In this document: positions 1-9,072 of the stretch, piece by piece | Position numbering within the stretch: the first letter of the stretch is position 1 | Layout of the letters: every line of letters begins with the position of its first letter | Source of the DNA: Anabaena sp. FACHB-1237 | GTDB taxonomy: Bacteria > Cyanobacteriota > Cyanobacteriia > Cyanobacteriales > Nostocaceae | Reading direction: 5' to 3' | DNA length: 64,000 bases | NCBI RefSeq assembly: GCF_014696225.1 | Contig: NZ_JACJPV010000014.1 | Coordinates: 1-64,000 of the forward strand | Position numbers and translations under genes: made by a program | The notes under the pieces: generated by a model | What the model saw: the letters and a program-made list of their open reading frames with translations, nothing else | What the model was told of the DNA's origin: nothing | Databases searched by the model: none

Positions 1-334
1 ATAGGGATCTAAATGCCGCAATTAATTTATCGCGTCTGGCTAAGGCGTGTAAGTCTACTGAGGGATAACCGCTCCCATGCTCCCATTGAAGTAGAAAGTA
101 AAGTCTAGTTTTGTCTAGGTTTTATATAGCAGTCAATAAACAATAGATAAAACAATAGTTGACATTATTGATATTTTGTTGTTTGATGTGGATCTGTATT
201 AATTATTGGATGTTTCTCAACCATAGAGTTTTTAAATAGTTTTCAGTAGTTGAAGAAAATTCAAATTTGGATTCAAAACCTATCCACACCAAATTACGAT
301 AGAGTACGGAATATAAACTGCTGATAACTAAATA
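1..334. other. Intergenic stretch, no gene seen
   Basis: No open frame with coding character is visible on either strand. The DNA is AT-rich and holds a TTGACA near 158 without a convincing -10 box. It lies downstream of the leftward cysE gene, so it probably contains only the 3' trailer of that transcript and whatever borders the gene outside the window. Confidence 0.5.
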
Positions 335-1111
335 TTAAATTCCTGCACCATCTAAAAATTCTTGTATGGTTTTGTCTCTGATATTACAAGCGGGTGCTTG
401 ATAATATCCTTGATGTTTTAATTGTTCATCTAAGATATCCATAGCAGTGACTAAAACAGGAGTTTTACTATTTGACCGTATATCTTTAAGCTCTTGAAGT
501 TGCGCTTCTAAGGCTTCAATACGATCTACTAAAGTGCGGATGACTTGAGCTTCAGAGTCAGGTAAATTATTATGTTCTAGGGGAGCAACACGCACTCCAG
601 AACGGTGAATAATGCGGCCAGGAATACCAACTACTGTACAACTCGAAGGTACGTCTCGCAAAACTACTGAACCCGCACCAATGCGGACATTATCACCTAT
701 TTGAATGTTTCCTAAAACTTTTGCACCTGCGCCAACCACGACATTTTCCCCTAAAGTGGGGTGACGTTTACCACTTTCTTTACCAGTACCTCCAAGAGTG
801 ACACCTTGATAGATAAGCGCGTAGTCACCAACTATGGCGGTTTCACCAATAACTACACCCATACCATGATCAATAAATACACCTTTACCAATAACTGCGC
901 CGGGGTGAATTTCTATACCTGTGAAAAAGCGGGCGATATGAGAAATTAAGCGGGGTATGAAAGGAATACCAATTTTCCGCAATGAGTGAGCCAGTCTATG
1001 GAAGAGGAGAGCTTGTAAGCCAGGATAACAGAATAATACTTCTAACCAATTACGGGCGGCTGGATCACGTTCAAAAATGATGCGGAAGTCTGTTTTAAGT
1101 GTAGATAGCAT
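335..1111 (-). CDS. cysE: Serine O-acetyltransferase
   Basis: Transfers an acetyl group from acetyl-CoA to L-serine, the first step of cysteine synthesis in the cytoplasm. The 258-residue protein has the short helical N-terminal domain of the family followed by left-handed beta-helix hexapeptide repeats (about residues 65-165). The conserved [13 protein letters not shown] segment (His82) and GKRHP (His117) match the catalytic histidine regions, and the IPGRI turn near 165 is typical. The tail after residue 175 (about 80 residues) is longer than in the short CysE forms and contains a predicted coiled coil ([10 protein letters not shown]). The ATG at 1111 begins the usual [10 protein letters not shown]-terminus. 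It is transcribed away from its right-hand neighbours. Family assignment is firm; regulation by cysteine feedback is family knowledge, not visible here. Confidence 0.95.
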   Translation of the reverse strand: MLSTLKTDFRIIFERDPAARNWLEVLFCYPGLQALLFHRLAHSLRKIGIPFIPRLISHIARFFTGIEIHPGAVIGKGVFIDHGMGVVIGETAIVGDYALIYQGVTLGGTGKESGKRHPTLGENVVVGAGAKVLGNIQIGDNVRIGAGSVVLRDVPSSCTVVGIPGRIIHRSGVRVAPLEHNNLPDSEAQVIRTLVDRIEALEAQLQELKDIRSNSKTPVLVTAMDILDEQLKHQGYYQAPACNIRDKTIQEFLDGAGI

Positions 1112-1278
1112 CGAGATAGTAACCTTGTTAGGTAAAACGAGTTACACTTTTAATTTTATCGCAAGTTGGTAAGAATAGGAGTCAGGAGTTCAAGGAGTCA
1201 GTAGGGGTAAAACAGTGCTAAACCCTTTCACGAGTCAGAATAAACAATTTTCTCGCTGCTCCTTGCTTGCTACTCACT

Positions 1279-1500
1279 TTGTTTTACAGTTAAAGTATTG
1301 TATTTGAGTACCTGTCAAATCAATTGTACCTACCCAGATCCGATAAGTGCCTTTTTTCCATTGGCGATCGCTTACACTAGGATCTGCAATTTTACCATTA
1401 TCATCACCACAGCCAATAGTTTCCTAATCTGGATGTTGCACAAATAATACAGTAACAGTATCTGCTTTGTGATGTGAGATCCTCGAATATTTTCTAATTT
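1279..1500 (-). pseudogene. Decayed C-terminal fragment of a PPC-like secreted domain
   Basis: Read on the minus strand, this gap encodes a protein-like stretch with the segments ADTVTVLFVQHPD, an in-frame stop, then ETIGCGDDNGK, KGTYRIWVGTID and a last Cys near QYFNC. The pattern (a D-T-V strand, a GCGDDNG turn, then GTYRIWVGT) resembles the beta-sandwich pre-peptidase C-terminal type domains common in cyanobacterial exported proteins. There is no start codon and the frame is interrupted by one TAG, so it is most likely a relic. Assignment to a family is by eye and weak; the existence of a coding relic is better supported. Confidence 0.45.
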
Positions 1501-1514
1501 GAGGATCGCTGTTT

Positions 1515-3212
1515 TTAATCATTAAAATGGAACAATAGGCCACCTTTGAGTATTTCTGGTGTGCTACTATAACTGCTTATGGTAAACGATCGCAAATTTT
1601 CAAATAGTGGTTTACCTAACACTTCTAAAAATTTGAGTATAGGTAATTCTTGTTCTAGTATATCTTGACTTTTTTGCCAATCAATATAAATATATCCTTG
1701 GTTAGAAGCAGGTAACATTTTCATACTTTTGATAAATTCCTGATTTTCTAGTAGGGTTTTTTTGTCTTTACTAGTAACTTGACTTGTGATTTTTTGCAGT
1801 GTTTTTAAGTCAGAAGTGAAAATTTCATAATTATCTATTGTGGTATGTAAACCTCTAATATTTGTATTTACATTAGTAGATTCATCTTGGTTATTTGTAG
1901 CAGTCAGTTCATCCCATACAGAAATTTTTTGTTGTCCTAAATTTAACGAATTTACATTTAAACCTAGATCATTAGCAATTTCATTTAACCTAGTAATTCC
2001 TAATGATAGCTGGGGATTTTTTTCTACTACAAATATCCAGGAATTTGGTAATAATGCGATCGCATATTCACCGGATATTGCTGGAAATATATCTTGATCA
2101 AAATTTACTTGCAATGCTGTTTGAATTTTTTGTAAAGATGGTAAAAAACTAGCAGTAATATTTTCCTTATCTCCATAAATACTAGTTATTAATTCCTGGG
2201 ATAATTGAGAGATATCGCTCTTACCTAAATTACTTAAATTGCTACTTTTAATCACTAATTTTGCTGTTTCAGGAATATATTTTAATATTGCTGATGATGA
2301 AGAATTAGCTAAAGATGCAGAAGTTATATTTACTTTCTTTGTATTTCTCACAAATGTACTTTCTGCTAATAAACTTTGATTATTTATTACTAAAGATAGT
2401 AATTCATGATCGTAATTTCCATGATATTCTAAACCTTGTAATTTGGCTAAATTTGGTAAGTTGAAAAAAGCGATCGCTAAAGCATTTTCAGGTAGCTCTT
2501 TAATAGACTTTTGATATGCTAAATAACTAGCTAAATTCAAATCCGATACCTGTAAATTATTAATAGCTTCTTTAATTACTCTTACATCATTAGCCAATAA
2601 CAGAAAATCATTAACCACAGCACCAGCTAAAGGTTTTTTAATCTTCACTGGTAGTGATGTTTCAGGAGTATCATAAATTACTTTTATTCCCTTATAATGA
2701 GCAATTTCTAAATTTGTTCCTGATAAAGCTCTTTGGGAAAATAGTAACTCCAAAAATTCCCGACTTCTATCTACTTTTGCAGTGGATATAGCCATTAAAT
2801 AACCTGGTTGTAAGCCATTTTCAGGATTACGATCTAAGTCTATATTGGTAATAGACAAGGTAATTTCATCATTTAACCAAGACTGAATATCTTGGAGATA
2901 GTCTATATTATTTTCTGGGAAAATTAATTTTTTAATTTGCGAAAATTCTGCGATTTTTGTTGATTTCTGAAAATCATCATAGTTTCCTAATAAAGATACT
3001 GTTGCTGGTGCTAATTTTGATATAAATATAGCTGCACTAGGTTGTGATTTATTAACCACTATATTAATTGAATTTTTGGGAAAAACGTAAAATCCAATAA
3101 TACTAATAACTAACACTACGATAATACATCCTAATAAACGAAAAACAAAATTTTCACTCTTCTCTTGGTTTTTGTTTTGACTTTTTAGCTGATTATTTGA
3201 TTGTTTTTTCAT
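1515..3212 (-). CDS. DUF3352 membrane-anchored protein
   Basis: A 565-residue protein of the cyanobacterial DUF3352 family, whose function is unknown. A polar, Lys/Gln-rich N-terminus (about 20 residues) is followed by one hydrophobic segment (FVFRLLGCIIVVLVISIIGFY, about residues 23-43), so the rest should face the periplasm as a type II anchored or uncleaved signal-anchor protein. The family hallmark region KLAPATVSLLGNYDDFQ follows the anchor, and the remainder has the repeated alpha/beta sections typical of the family, including ALAIAFFNLPNLAKLQ. The length is close to normal. It stands alone, transcribed leftward with its start about 290 bp from the rightward rhodanese gene. No catalytic motif is visible and I do not assign a role. 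Confidence 0.8.
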   Translation of the reverse strand: MKKQSNNQLKSQNKNQEKSENFVFRLLGCIIVVLVISIIGFYVFPKNSINIVVNKSQPSAAIFISKLAPATVSLLGNYDDFQKSTKIAEFSQIKKLIFPENNIDYLQDIQSWLNDEITLSITNIDLDRNPENGLQPGYLMAISTAKVDRSREFLELLFSQRALSGTNLEIAHYKGIKVIYDTPETSLPVKIKKPLAGAVVNDFLLLANDVRVIKEAINNLQVSDLNLASYLAYQKSIKELPENALAIAFFNLPNLAKLQGLEYHGNYDHELLSLVINNQSLLAESTFVRNTKKVNITSASLANSSSSAILKYIPETAKLVIKSSNLSNLGKSDISQLSQELITSIYGDKENITASFLPSLQKIQTALQVNFDQDIFPAISGEYAIALLPNSWIFVVEKNPQLSLGITRLNEIANDLGLNVNSLNLGQQKISVWDELTATNNQDESTNVNTNIRGLHTTIDNYEIFTSDLKTLQKITSQVTSKDKKTLLENQEFIKSMKMLPASNQGYIYIDWQKSQDILEQELPILKFLEVLGKPLFENLRSFTISSYSSTPEILKGGLLFHFND

Positions 3213-3507
3213 TTGACTTTTTTACTTCCACTTTATCATCTCAAATTATGATTTTTATTTTACTATTAATGTAAGCTATTTATAAAAGTAGCAACAGAAA
3301 ATAAATTTATCCCTATTATATACTAGGGTGTATTATGTGTAAATAGCAACTTATTATCAGCGATAATAAATACATTTATAAGTAATTAAATGTAGATAAC
3401 CGCAGATGATTTTGTACTTGATTAGATGAAAAAATGTTGCTACTTTAGGCAAACAATCCTATAATTTTGACAATATTTCCATTCTATTTACATTCACAAT
3501 AAAGTTG

Positions 3508-3855
3508 ATGACTTCTCAAACCTTCTCTCAAATTAGCGTCACCGAATTAGCTGAATACTTAAAAACAAATGATGGTACAATTCAACTGATAGATGTGCGT
3601 GAACCTCAAGAATTGGCACTATCACGTTTACCAGGTTTTGTCAATCTTCCCTTGAGTGAATTTTCTCAATGGAGTGAAAACATATTTACTCAGTTTGATA
3701 TGAATGCAGAAACGTTTGTTCTATGTCATCATGGAATGCGTTCTGCTCAAATGTGTCAATGGTTAGTAGATCAAGGATTTACCAAGGTAAAAAATATTAT
3801 AGGTGGAATATCAGAATATTCTATTAGAGTAGATCCGACAATTCCTCAGTATTAG
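3508..3855 (+). CDS. Single-domain rhodanese-like sulfurtransferase
   Basis: A 115-residue single rhodanese domain. The LIDVREPQELALS segment is the CH2A-type motif, and the active-site loop CHHGMRS carries the candidate catalytic Cys at residue 73 counted from the ATG at 3508. Such proteins carry sulfane sulfur as a persulfide in the cytoplasm, and the acceptor cannot be inferred. A TTG lies directly before the ATG (3505); the ATG is the more natural start. The six-residue loop beginning with Cys is the size associated with sulfur rather than arsenate or phosphate substrates. It has no operon partner: the next gene, hrcA, begins more than 400 bp downstream. Confidence 0.9.
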   Translation: MTSQTFSQISVTELAEYLKTNDGTIQLIDVREPQELALSRLPGFVNLPLSEFSQWSENIFTQFDMNAETFVLCHHGMRSAQMCQWLVDQGFTKVKNIIGGISEYSIRVDPTIPQY

Positions 3856-3858
3856 AGT

Positions 3859-4281
3859 TGTCAATTTTTAATCAATTCTTAATTGTTATGACTACTTATA
3901 ATTACTTTTCATTTTGTTAATTATATATGGCGATCGCTACGCTAGGCTATCAGCGATGTAACGGAATGAAAAGGTTATTTTGTAGTAAAACTTACAACAA
4001 ATTTTCTCATCAATGAGATAGAATCTTAGATAAGTTAGATAACATAGGAATTAACCCTATTTTATCATTCATTATTGGATAATTTTTCTTTAGCTGTGTG
4101 AGTATCAATAAGTACATAATATTTCCCCAGCTAGGAAGTTGTAAACGAACCTAAATGTAGTATAAATAATTTATAATCTGGGATTAATTAATAATTAACC
4201 TTTTTGTGGTGTAAACCACGAATTTTTAACAACCTTTAATAAACCTTTGAAAAAAATTTGTCGTCAGCACAAACATAACCT
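3859..4281. other. Leader region of hrcA, no gene seen
   Basis: About 420 bp without a coding frame. It contains a GCGATCGC site and the imperfect palindrome around 3930-3965 (GGCGATCGCTACGC with a downstream TATCAGCGAT), a repeat style common in cyanobacterial gaps. I looked for the CIRCE operator (TTAGCACTC-N9-GAGTGCTAA), the HrcA target, and did not find it, so hrcA does not look autoregulated through CIRCE. Confidence 0.5.
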
Positions 4282-5358
4282 ATGCAAGTCCAGTTAACTA
4301 ATCGCCAACAACATATACTTTGGGCAACTATACGTCATTACATTGCTACTGCTGAACCTGTAGGCTCTAAAGCTCTAATTGAAGAATTTGATTTAGGTAT
4401 TAGCTCTGCTACTATACGTAACGTGATGGGAATGTTAGAAAAATCGGGTTTATTGTATCAACCCCATACTTCTGCGGGTAGGATTCCCTCTGATTCAGGT
4501 TATCGTATTTATGTAGATCAATTAATTACGCCATCAGATATTTTAGCGAAAGAAGTAGAAGCGACATTACAACAGCGTTTACACTGGGAAGATTGGAGTT
4601 TGGAAGCATTGTTGCAAGGTGCAGCACAAATTCTAGCTACTTTAAGTGGTTGTATTACATTAATTACGATGCCACAACTAAATACAGCGAAATTGCGCCA
4701 TTTGCAATTAGTTCAAATGGAACCAGGCAAAATCATGTTAATTATGGTGACAGATAATTATGAGACATATTCTAAACTAATGGATGTATGTCTGATATCC
4801 TCAGAAGAGGAATTAGAAGCAGAGGTAATTGATCATCAATTACAGATAGTTTCTAACTTTTTGAATAGTCAATTAAAAGGACAAAGTTTATTAGAATTAG
4901 CGGCGATTGATTGGAGTAAAATAGATCAAGAATTTCAAATTTATGGAGAATTTTTAAAGAATTCTTTGGTAGAATTAACTCGTCGAGCGATCGCTCCCAC
5001 AACAACACAAATGATGGTACGTGGAGTCGGGGAAGTTTTAAGAAAACCGGAATTTTCCCAAGTTCAACAAGTACAAAATATCATGCAATTGCTAGAAGAA
5101 GAACAGGAACAATTATGGAGATTAATTTTTGCAAGTTCAGAAATAGAAGATAGCAGTAAACTAAAAGTTACAGTAAGAATTGGTGCAGAAAACCCTCTAG
5201 AACCTCTAAAAAGTTATAGTTTAATATCCTCTAATTATCGTCGGGGATCTATACCTGTGGGAAGTGTGGGAGTTTTGGGACCAACTAGGTTAGACTATGA
5301 AAATGCGATCGCTCTAGTTGCAGCAGCAGCAGATTATCTTTCAGAAGCGTTTAGTTAG
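4282..5358 (+). CDS. hrcA: Heat-inducible transcription repressor HrcA
   Basis: Represses class I heat-shock genes (groESL, sometimes dnaK) by binding CIRCE operators. The 358-residue protein begins with the winged-helix N-terminus [17 protein letters not shown], followed by the recognition region [18 protein letters not shown] and the [10 protein letters not shown] motif, all diagnostic of HrcA. The middle is the GAF-like domain and the end carries the conserved [15 protein letters not shown] motif near residues 325-340. Length is normal for the family. The ATG at 4282 gives the standard N-terminus. The next gene begins 44 bp downstream on the same strand and may be co-transcribed. grpE, a possible regulatory target, lies far away at 47 kb. 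Confidence 0.97.
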   Translation: MQVQLTNRQQHILWATIRHYIATAEPVGSKALIEEFDLGISSATIRNVMGMLEKSGLLYQPHTSAGRIPSDSGYRIYVDQLITPSDILAKEVEATLQQRLHWEDWSLEALLQGAAQILATLSGCITLITMPQLNTAKLRHLQLVQMEPGKIMLIMVTDNYETYSKLMDVCLISSEEELEAEVIDHQLQIVSNFLNSQLKGQSLLELAAIDWSKIDQEFQIYGEFLKNSLVELTRRAIAPTTTQMMVRGVGEVLRKPEFSQVQQVQNIMQLLEEEQEQLWRLIFASSEIEDSSKLKVTVRIGAENPLEPLKSYSLISSNYRRGSIPVGSVGVLGPTRLDYENAIALVAAAADYLSEAFS

Positions 5359-5402
5359 CTGTTATTAATTAGCTATTAGCACCCCATACCCTTTGAGAAT
5401 AT

Positions 5403-6053
5403 ATGTTAAGAAAAATTACATTTGGTGTATTATGGATAGGATTTATTTCCTATGCTTTTGTATTTGCACCTCCTGAAGATCCCCATACCTTCGAGTTAAT
5501 TAAAAACCTGTCCACTGGAAACTGGCAAAATATTAATCCCATCATTATTGCCTTATTTAATATTATGGGAATTTGGCCATTTATCTACAGTACAATAGTG
5601 TTTATTGATGGTAGAAATCAAAAAATTCCTGCTTGGCCATTTGCTACAGCGTCCTTTGCTTTAGGTGCATTTGCATTATTACCCTATTTAGCATTGAGAT
5701 CAGAAAATCGAGAATTTACAGGTCAAAAAAATCTGTTTTTAACAATACTTGATTCTCGCATTTTGGCTATTTTATTAACATTAACATCCCTAGGAACATT
5801 AAGTTTAGCATTTTCAGGAGACTGGAGTAATTTTTGGCAACAATGGCACAACAATAGATTTATTCATGTCATGACTTTAGATTTTATCATGTTGAGTCTC
5901 TTATTTCCTACATTAGTAACAGATGATCTGGCAAAAAGAGACTTTAAAAATAAAGAAATGACACAAAAAATCATTTCTCAATTGTCATTAATTCCCTTTG
6001 TTGGAGCTTTAATATATTTGTGTTTGCGTCCACAAATAACGTCCAGCAAATAA
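5403..6053 (+). CDS. Conserved multi-pass membrane protein of unknown function
   Basis: A 216-residue protein with about six hydrophobic segments (roughly residues 4-22, 45-66, 78-97, 118-139, 155-172 and 192-210). Polar features are the FAPPEDPHTF loop after the first segment and a short Asp/Lys-rich loop near 175-188. I recognise the general look of a protein conserved in cyanobacteria and plastid-bearing eukaryotes but cannot name a family with confidence. The gene follows hrcA by 44 bp and converges on the aldo/keto reductase gene with an 18-bp gap. No catalytic motif is seen. Confidence 0.75.
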   Translation: MLRKITFGVLWIGFISYAFVFAPPEDPHTFELIKNLSTGNWQNINPIIIALFNIMGIWPFIYSTIVFIDGRNQKIPAWPFATASFALGAFALLPYLALRSENREFTGQKNLFLTILDSRILAILLTLTSLGTLSLAFSGDWSNFWQQWHNNRFIHVMTLDFIMLSLLFPTLVTDDLAKRDFKNKEMTQKIISQLSLIPFVGALIYLCLRPQITSSK

Positions 6054-6071
6054 CATTACATTTACTTTAAC

Positions 6072-7016
6072 CTACTTTAACCAAGGACGGGTAATTTGTT
6101 CTAACTGCATTAACTCATCATCCGTCATTGTCCAACCTAAAGCGCCAACGTTTTGTTGAACCTGTGCAGCATTTTTTACTCCAGCAATGGGAATAACATT
6201 ACCTTGAGCAATTAACCAGTTTAAAGCAACTTGGGCAGGAGTGCGTTGATATCTTTCACCAATTGCTTGCAATAATGATAACACTGGAGAAATCTTTTGT
6301 AATCCATCTTGACTAAATCGCGGATCTATGCTCCTTGCTCCCGTAGGTTTGTCGGATGCGGTATATTTACCTGTTAATAATCCCTGAGCCAAAGGACTGT
6401 AGGCTAAAATTGTTACATTTAAATCACGGGCTTTTTGGAAAATACCATTACTTTCAATTTGTCTAGTAAGTAAAGAATAACGGACTTGGTTCACAGCTAA
6501 AGGTATTCCTCTAGCCTGTAATATCTGATATACTTCTTCCATTTGTGATGCCGAATAATTACTGACACCAATTGCACCTATGCGTCCTTTTTGGACTTCA
6601 TCAGCCAAAGTATTCATTAATGTTTCTTGACTAAGAAAAAACGCAAACGGCCAATGAACTTGATATAATTCAACTCTTTCAACTTGTAAACGTTGCAAAC
6701 TAGCTGTTAATGCTTCAGAAACAGAATTGCCATCCCAACGCCAAGGTAATGGTCCAAACTTAGTAGCAATTTGCACATTTTGGGATGTTTGTTTCATAAA
6801 CTTTCCTAAAAATTGTTCAGAAAGTCCTAACCCATAAACTTCCGCAGTGTCAAAAAAAGTTACTCCAGCATCTAAAGCCTTAGTAAAAGCTGCGTATAGT
6901 TCGTTTTCTCCGTAATTATCGCCATAATTCCAGAATAGTTTATCACCCCAAGCCCATGTTCCTAAACAAAGTTGGTTAACAGTAATGCCGTTTTTTCCCA
7001 GAGTAGTAGTTTGCAC
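6072..7016 (-). CDS. Aldo/keto reductase
   Basis: An NADPH-dependent oxidoreductase with the (beta/alpha)8 barrel of the AKR superfamily, 314 residues. The catalytic tetrad is visible: Asp and Tyr in FFDTAEVYGLG (about residues 55-65), Lys in IATKFGPLPW (about 84) and His in YQVHWPF (about 120). The C-terminal part carries the LAYSPLAQGLLTGKY motif and the usual cofactor-binding stretch IPIAGVKNAAQVQQN. The substrate cannot be told from sequence. The gene is transcribed toward the rightward membrane-protein gene, and its start faces mtnA across a 227-bp divergent promoter region. Confidence 0.93.
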   Translation of the reverse strand: MQTTTLGKNGITVNQLCLGTWAWGDKLFWNYGDNYGENELYAAFTKALDAGVTFFDTAEVYGLGLSEQFLGKFMKQTSQNVQIATKFGPLPWRWDGNSVSEALTASLQRLQVERVELYQVHWPFAFFLSQETLMNTLADEVQKGRIGAIGVSNYSASQMEEVYQILQARGIPLAVNQVRYSLLTRQIESNGIFQKARDLNVTILAYSPLAQGLLTGKYTASDKPTGARSIDPRFSQDGLQKISPVLSLLQAIGERYQRTPAQVALNWLIAQGNVIPIAGVKNAAQVQQNVGALGWTMTDDELMQLEQITRPWLK

Positions 7017-7243
7017 AGTGGTAAGATTTTAGTGTAATAGATAGTAGTTGAGCTTTAGCTTTAATAGTAGCGATTCGACCAGATTTATCTTGCTTTTGCG
7101 ATAAAGATAGTCCTTCCTCATCAAATATATTATAACAGGTTTTTTTGATGTTCAGATCCCAAGAAATCGGGTATATTTTAACTGATAAAACTTGTACCTG
7201 GTATACTACCTTTTAGTTTTTAAGAATCATCAAGTATAAACTT

Positions 7244-8305
7244 ATGAATCAAGTTATGAATCAAGTATATCCAGTTATTTGGCAGAATAATTCTGTATTA
7301 TTAATTGATCAAACTCGCTTACCTAATGAATATACATTAGTTGAGATTAATCGTAGTGAGGATATGGCAGAAGCAATTAAAAATATGATTGTTAGAGGTG
7401 CGCCAGCAATAGGTGTAGCAGCAGGATATGGAATTTATTTAGGTGCAAGAGAAATAGAGACAAGCGATCGCTCACAATTTCTGGTTAAACTAGAAGAAAC
7501 CGCTAAATTACTGCGTGCTACCCGTCCAACTGCGGTAAACTTATTTTGGGCAATTAGTAGAATGTTAAAAACTGCCTACGAGACAGTAGGGAAAGTATCA
7601 GAGATTCAACAAGCACTCTTAGCCACCGCCCAAGCCATACACGCCGAAGATATTAAAACCTGTAAAGCCATCGGAGATCACGGTTTAGCAGCATTACCAA
7701 GCAAACCAGATAAATTAATTATTCTTACCCATTGTAACGCCGGAGCTTTAGCAACCGCAGGATATGGTACAGCATTAGGGGTAGTGCGTTCCGCTTGGAG
7801 TGCTGGAAGATTAGCTAGAGTATATGCAGATGAAACTAGACCGCGTTTACAAGGGGCAAAACTGACAGCGTGGGAATGTGTCCAGGAACGAATACCAGTC
7901 ACTCTTATTACTGATAATATGGCTGCTCACTGTATGAAGCAGGGTTTGATAGATGCTGTAGTTGTAGGTGCAGATCGTATTGCAGCTAATGGTGATACAG
8001 CGAATAAGATTGGTACTTATAGTTTAGCTATAGTTGCTAAAGCCCATAATATTCCGTTTTTTGTGGCTGCACCTTTATCCACAGTTGATTTTGAACTCAC
8101 AGAAGGTAGTCAGATACCCATAGAAGAGCGTCATCCTGGCGAAATTTATCAAGTTGGTGATACTATTTTGACACCGCCGGGCGTGGAATTTTATAATCCG
8201 GCTTTTGATGTGACACCAGCAGCATTAATTACTGCTATTATTACTGAGAATGGGGCTTTTGCTCCCCAGGAGTTGTATAAGGCGAATGGAGGTAACAATA
8301 ACTAA
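7244..8305 (+). CDS. mtnA: S-methyl-5-thioribose-1-phosphate isomerase
   Basis: Converts 5-methylthioribose-1-phosphate to 5-methylthioribulose-1-phosphate in the methionine salvage pathway. The 353-residue protein shows the family motifs [15 protein letters not shown] (about 49-63), TRPTAVNL (93-100), the catalytic Cys164 in [11 protein letters not shown] and Asp244 in [12 protein letters not shown], and the [10 protein letters not shown] end. The sequence MNQVMNQV at the start comes from a duplicated 12-bp ATGAATCAAGTT unit, so either ATG 7244 or ATG 7256 could be used; the shorter start leaves an intact protein. No other methionine-salvage gene is adjacent. eIF2B-alpha-like relatives lack this Cys/Asp pair, so the call is secure. 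Confidence 0.95.
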   Translation: MNQVMNQVYPVIWQNNSVLLIDQTRLPNEYTLVEINRSEDMAEAIKNMIVRGAPAIGVAAGYGIYLGAREIETSDRSQFLVKLEETAKLLRATRPTAVNLFWAISRMLKTAYETVGKVSEIQQALLATAQAIHAEDIKTCKAIGDHGLAALPSKPDKLIILTHCNAGALATAGYGTALGVVRSAWSAGRLARVYADETRPRLQGAKLTAWECVQERIPVTLITDNMAAHCMKQGLIDAVVVGADRIAANGDTANKIGTYSLAIVAKAHNIPFFVAAPLSTVDFELTEGSQIPIEERHPGEIYQVGDTILTPPGVEFYNPAFDVTPAALITAIITENGAFAPQELYKANGGNNN

Positions 8306-8332
8306 CTACACCTCGCACAGACTAAAAATCTA

Positions 8333-8361
8333 GGTTGGGTAGAACTAAGTGAAACCCAACC
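8333..8361. terminator. Bidirectional hairpin between convergent genes
   Basis: Arms GGTTGGGT and ACCCAACC form an 8-bp stem with a 13-nt loop, between the ends of mtnA and the DUF4926 gene. There is no good T-run, so it may be a dispersed repeat that also serves as a terminator. A similar GGTTGGGT...ACCCAAC unit occurs at about 50008-50035. Confidence 0.45.
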
Positions 8362-8370
8362 CACAATTAG

Positions 8371-8622
8371 TTATACTGTAACCATTTCCTGTACTAAATT
8401 AGGTGGTGCTGGATCAAAATGTAAAACCATAATTTGTTCTGGACGCAACCCAACAGATTGATATGTTTGTCCATTACTATCACTAAATTCTACTTCAAAC
8501 GCAGCACCATCAGCTAATAATTCAACTATTGTACCAACTTGACCACGTAACAAGTTATATTCAGGTAAGTCAACTGTTAATGCTACTACGTCTAGTAGAT
8601 CGAGTGCAGTAATTTTACTCAT
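8371..8622 (-). CDS. DUF4926 domain protein
   Basis: An 83-residue protein with the DUF4926 pattern: a DVVALTVDLPEYNLLRGQVGTIVE strand-turn region around the RGQVGT core, then FEVEFSDSNGQTYQSVGLRPEQI. It resembles small KOW/SH3-like beta barrels. Function is unknown. In cyanobacteria DUF4926 genes often sit just downstream of DUF6883 genes, as here (22-bp gap), and the pair has a toxin-antitoxin-like arrangement, though that role is only speculation. Confidence 0.8.
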   Translation of the reverse strand: MSKITALDLLDVVALTVDLPEYNLLRGQVGTIVELLADGAAFEVEFSDSNGQTYQSVGLRPEQIMVLHFDPAPPNLVQEMVTV

Positions 8623-8644
8623 TTTCTATAATCTCCATGTATTT

Positions 8645-8878
8645 TTATACTAAAGGATAACAGGAAGTTAAGCTGGGAATTTCAGAACCAGATTTAATAA
8701 TCCAACCAGTGCGAATAGTTGCAGTTCTATTGTGCCATTCCAGAGTAAAGTCTAGTGTGTAGCGTTGTCCATATTCATCATACCTATTCAAACTAACTTC
8801 TTGAGTTTTTACTTTTTCTAAAATAATTTGGCGTAATTCCTCAGCATTTTCAGCAGTCATACCTAAAATGGATGAAAA
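8645..8878 (-). pseudogene. DUF6883 gene truncated at the transposon boundary
   Basis: An ATG at 8860 opens 71 codons, but homology to the DUF6883 family appears to continue upstream in frame: codons for FSSILG lie directly before MTAENAEELR, matching the ALGLTAENAEELR core of full-length relatives. The frame then meets a stop inside the transposon end, so the first 35-40 residues (normally a short strand and the KARVFASALG helix) are missing. The C-terminus (DEYGQRYTLDFTLEW, TSCYPLV) is intact. The missing piece is not on the other side of the element. The 71-codon remainder could still be translated, but I treat it as a broken gene. Confidence 0.6.
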
Positions 8879-8879
8879 T

Positions 8880-8928
8880 TGTCCATTAAATAATTATTGT
8901 CCATTTTAAAGAATTACTGTCCAATTTT
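8880..8928. repeat. tnsB-side transposon end with TnsB-site repeats
   Basis: Starts TGTCCATTAAATAATT and contains three spaced TGTCC units (8880, about 8898 and 8918) separated by AATTATT and TTTTAAAGAATTA spacers. It matches the reverse complement of 17484-17532 at 44 of 49 positions. The fourth base is C here but A at the other end, so the outermost hexamer is TGTCCA, not the TGTACA seen at the far end. Confidence 0.8.
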
Positions 8929-9072
8929 TATTCACCGCTAAAATCTTTACTCATGAATGGTTTTGGCGATTTTGCTTTTAATTATATCTTATCCTTATTT
9001 TTAAAGCAAATGATGTCACAAATATTGTAAAATATTAAATTAAATGATGACATAATTTTTAGAGGTGAGCTT

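Noticed and set aside
3859-4281. CIRCE operator upstream of hrcA
   Set aside because: The TTAGCACTC-N9-GAGTGCTAA element was not found.
8867-8871. AATGG as target-site duplication with 17533-17537
   Set aside because: It is 8 bp from the aligned tip, and a 5-base match is easily due to chance; kept only as a note.
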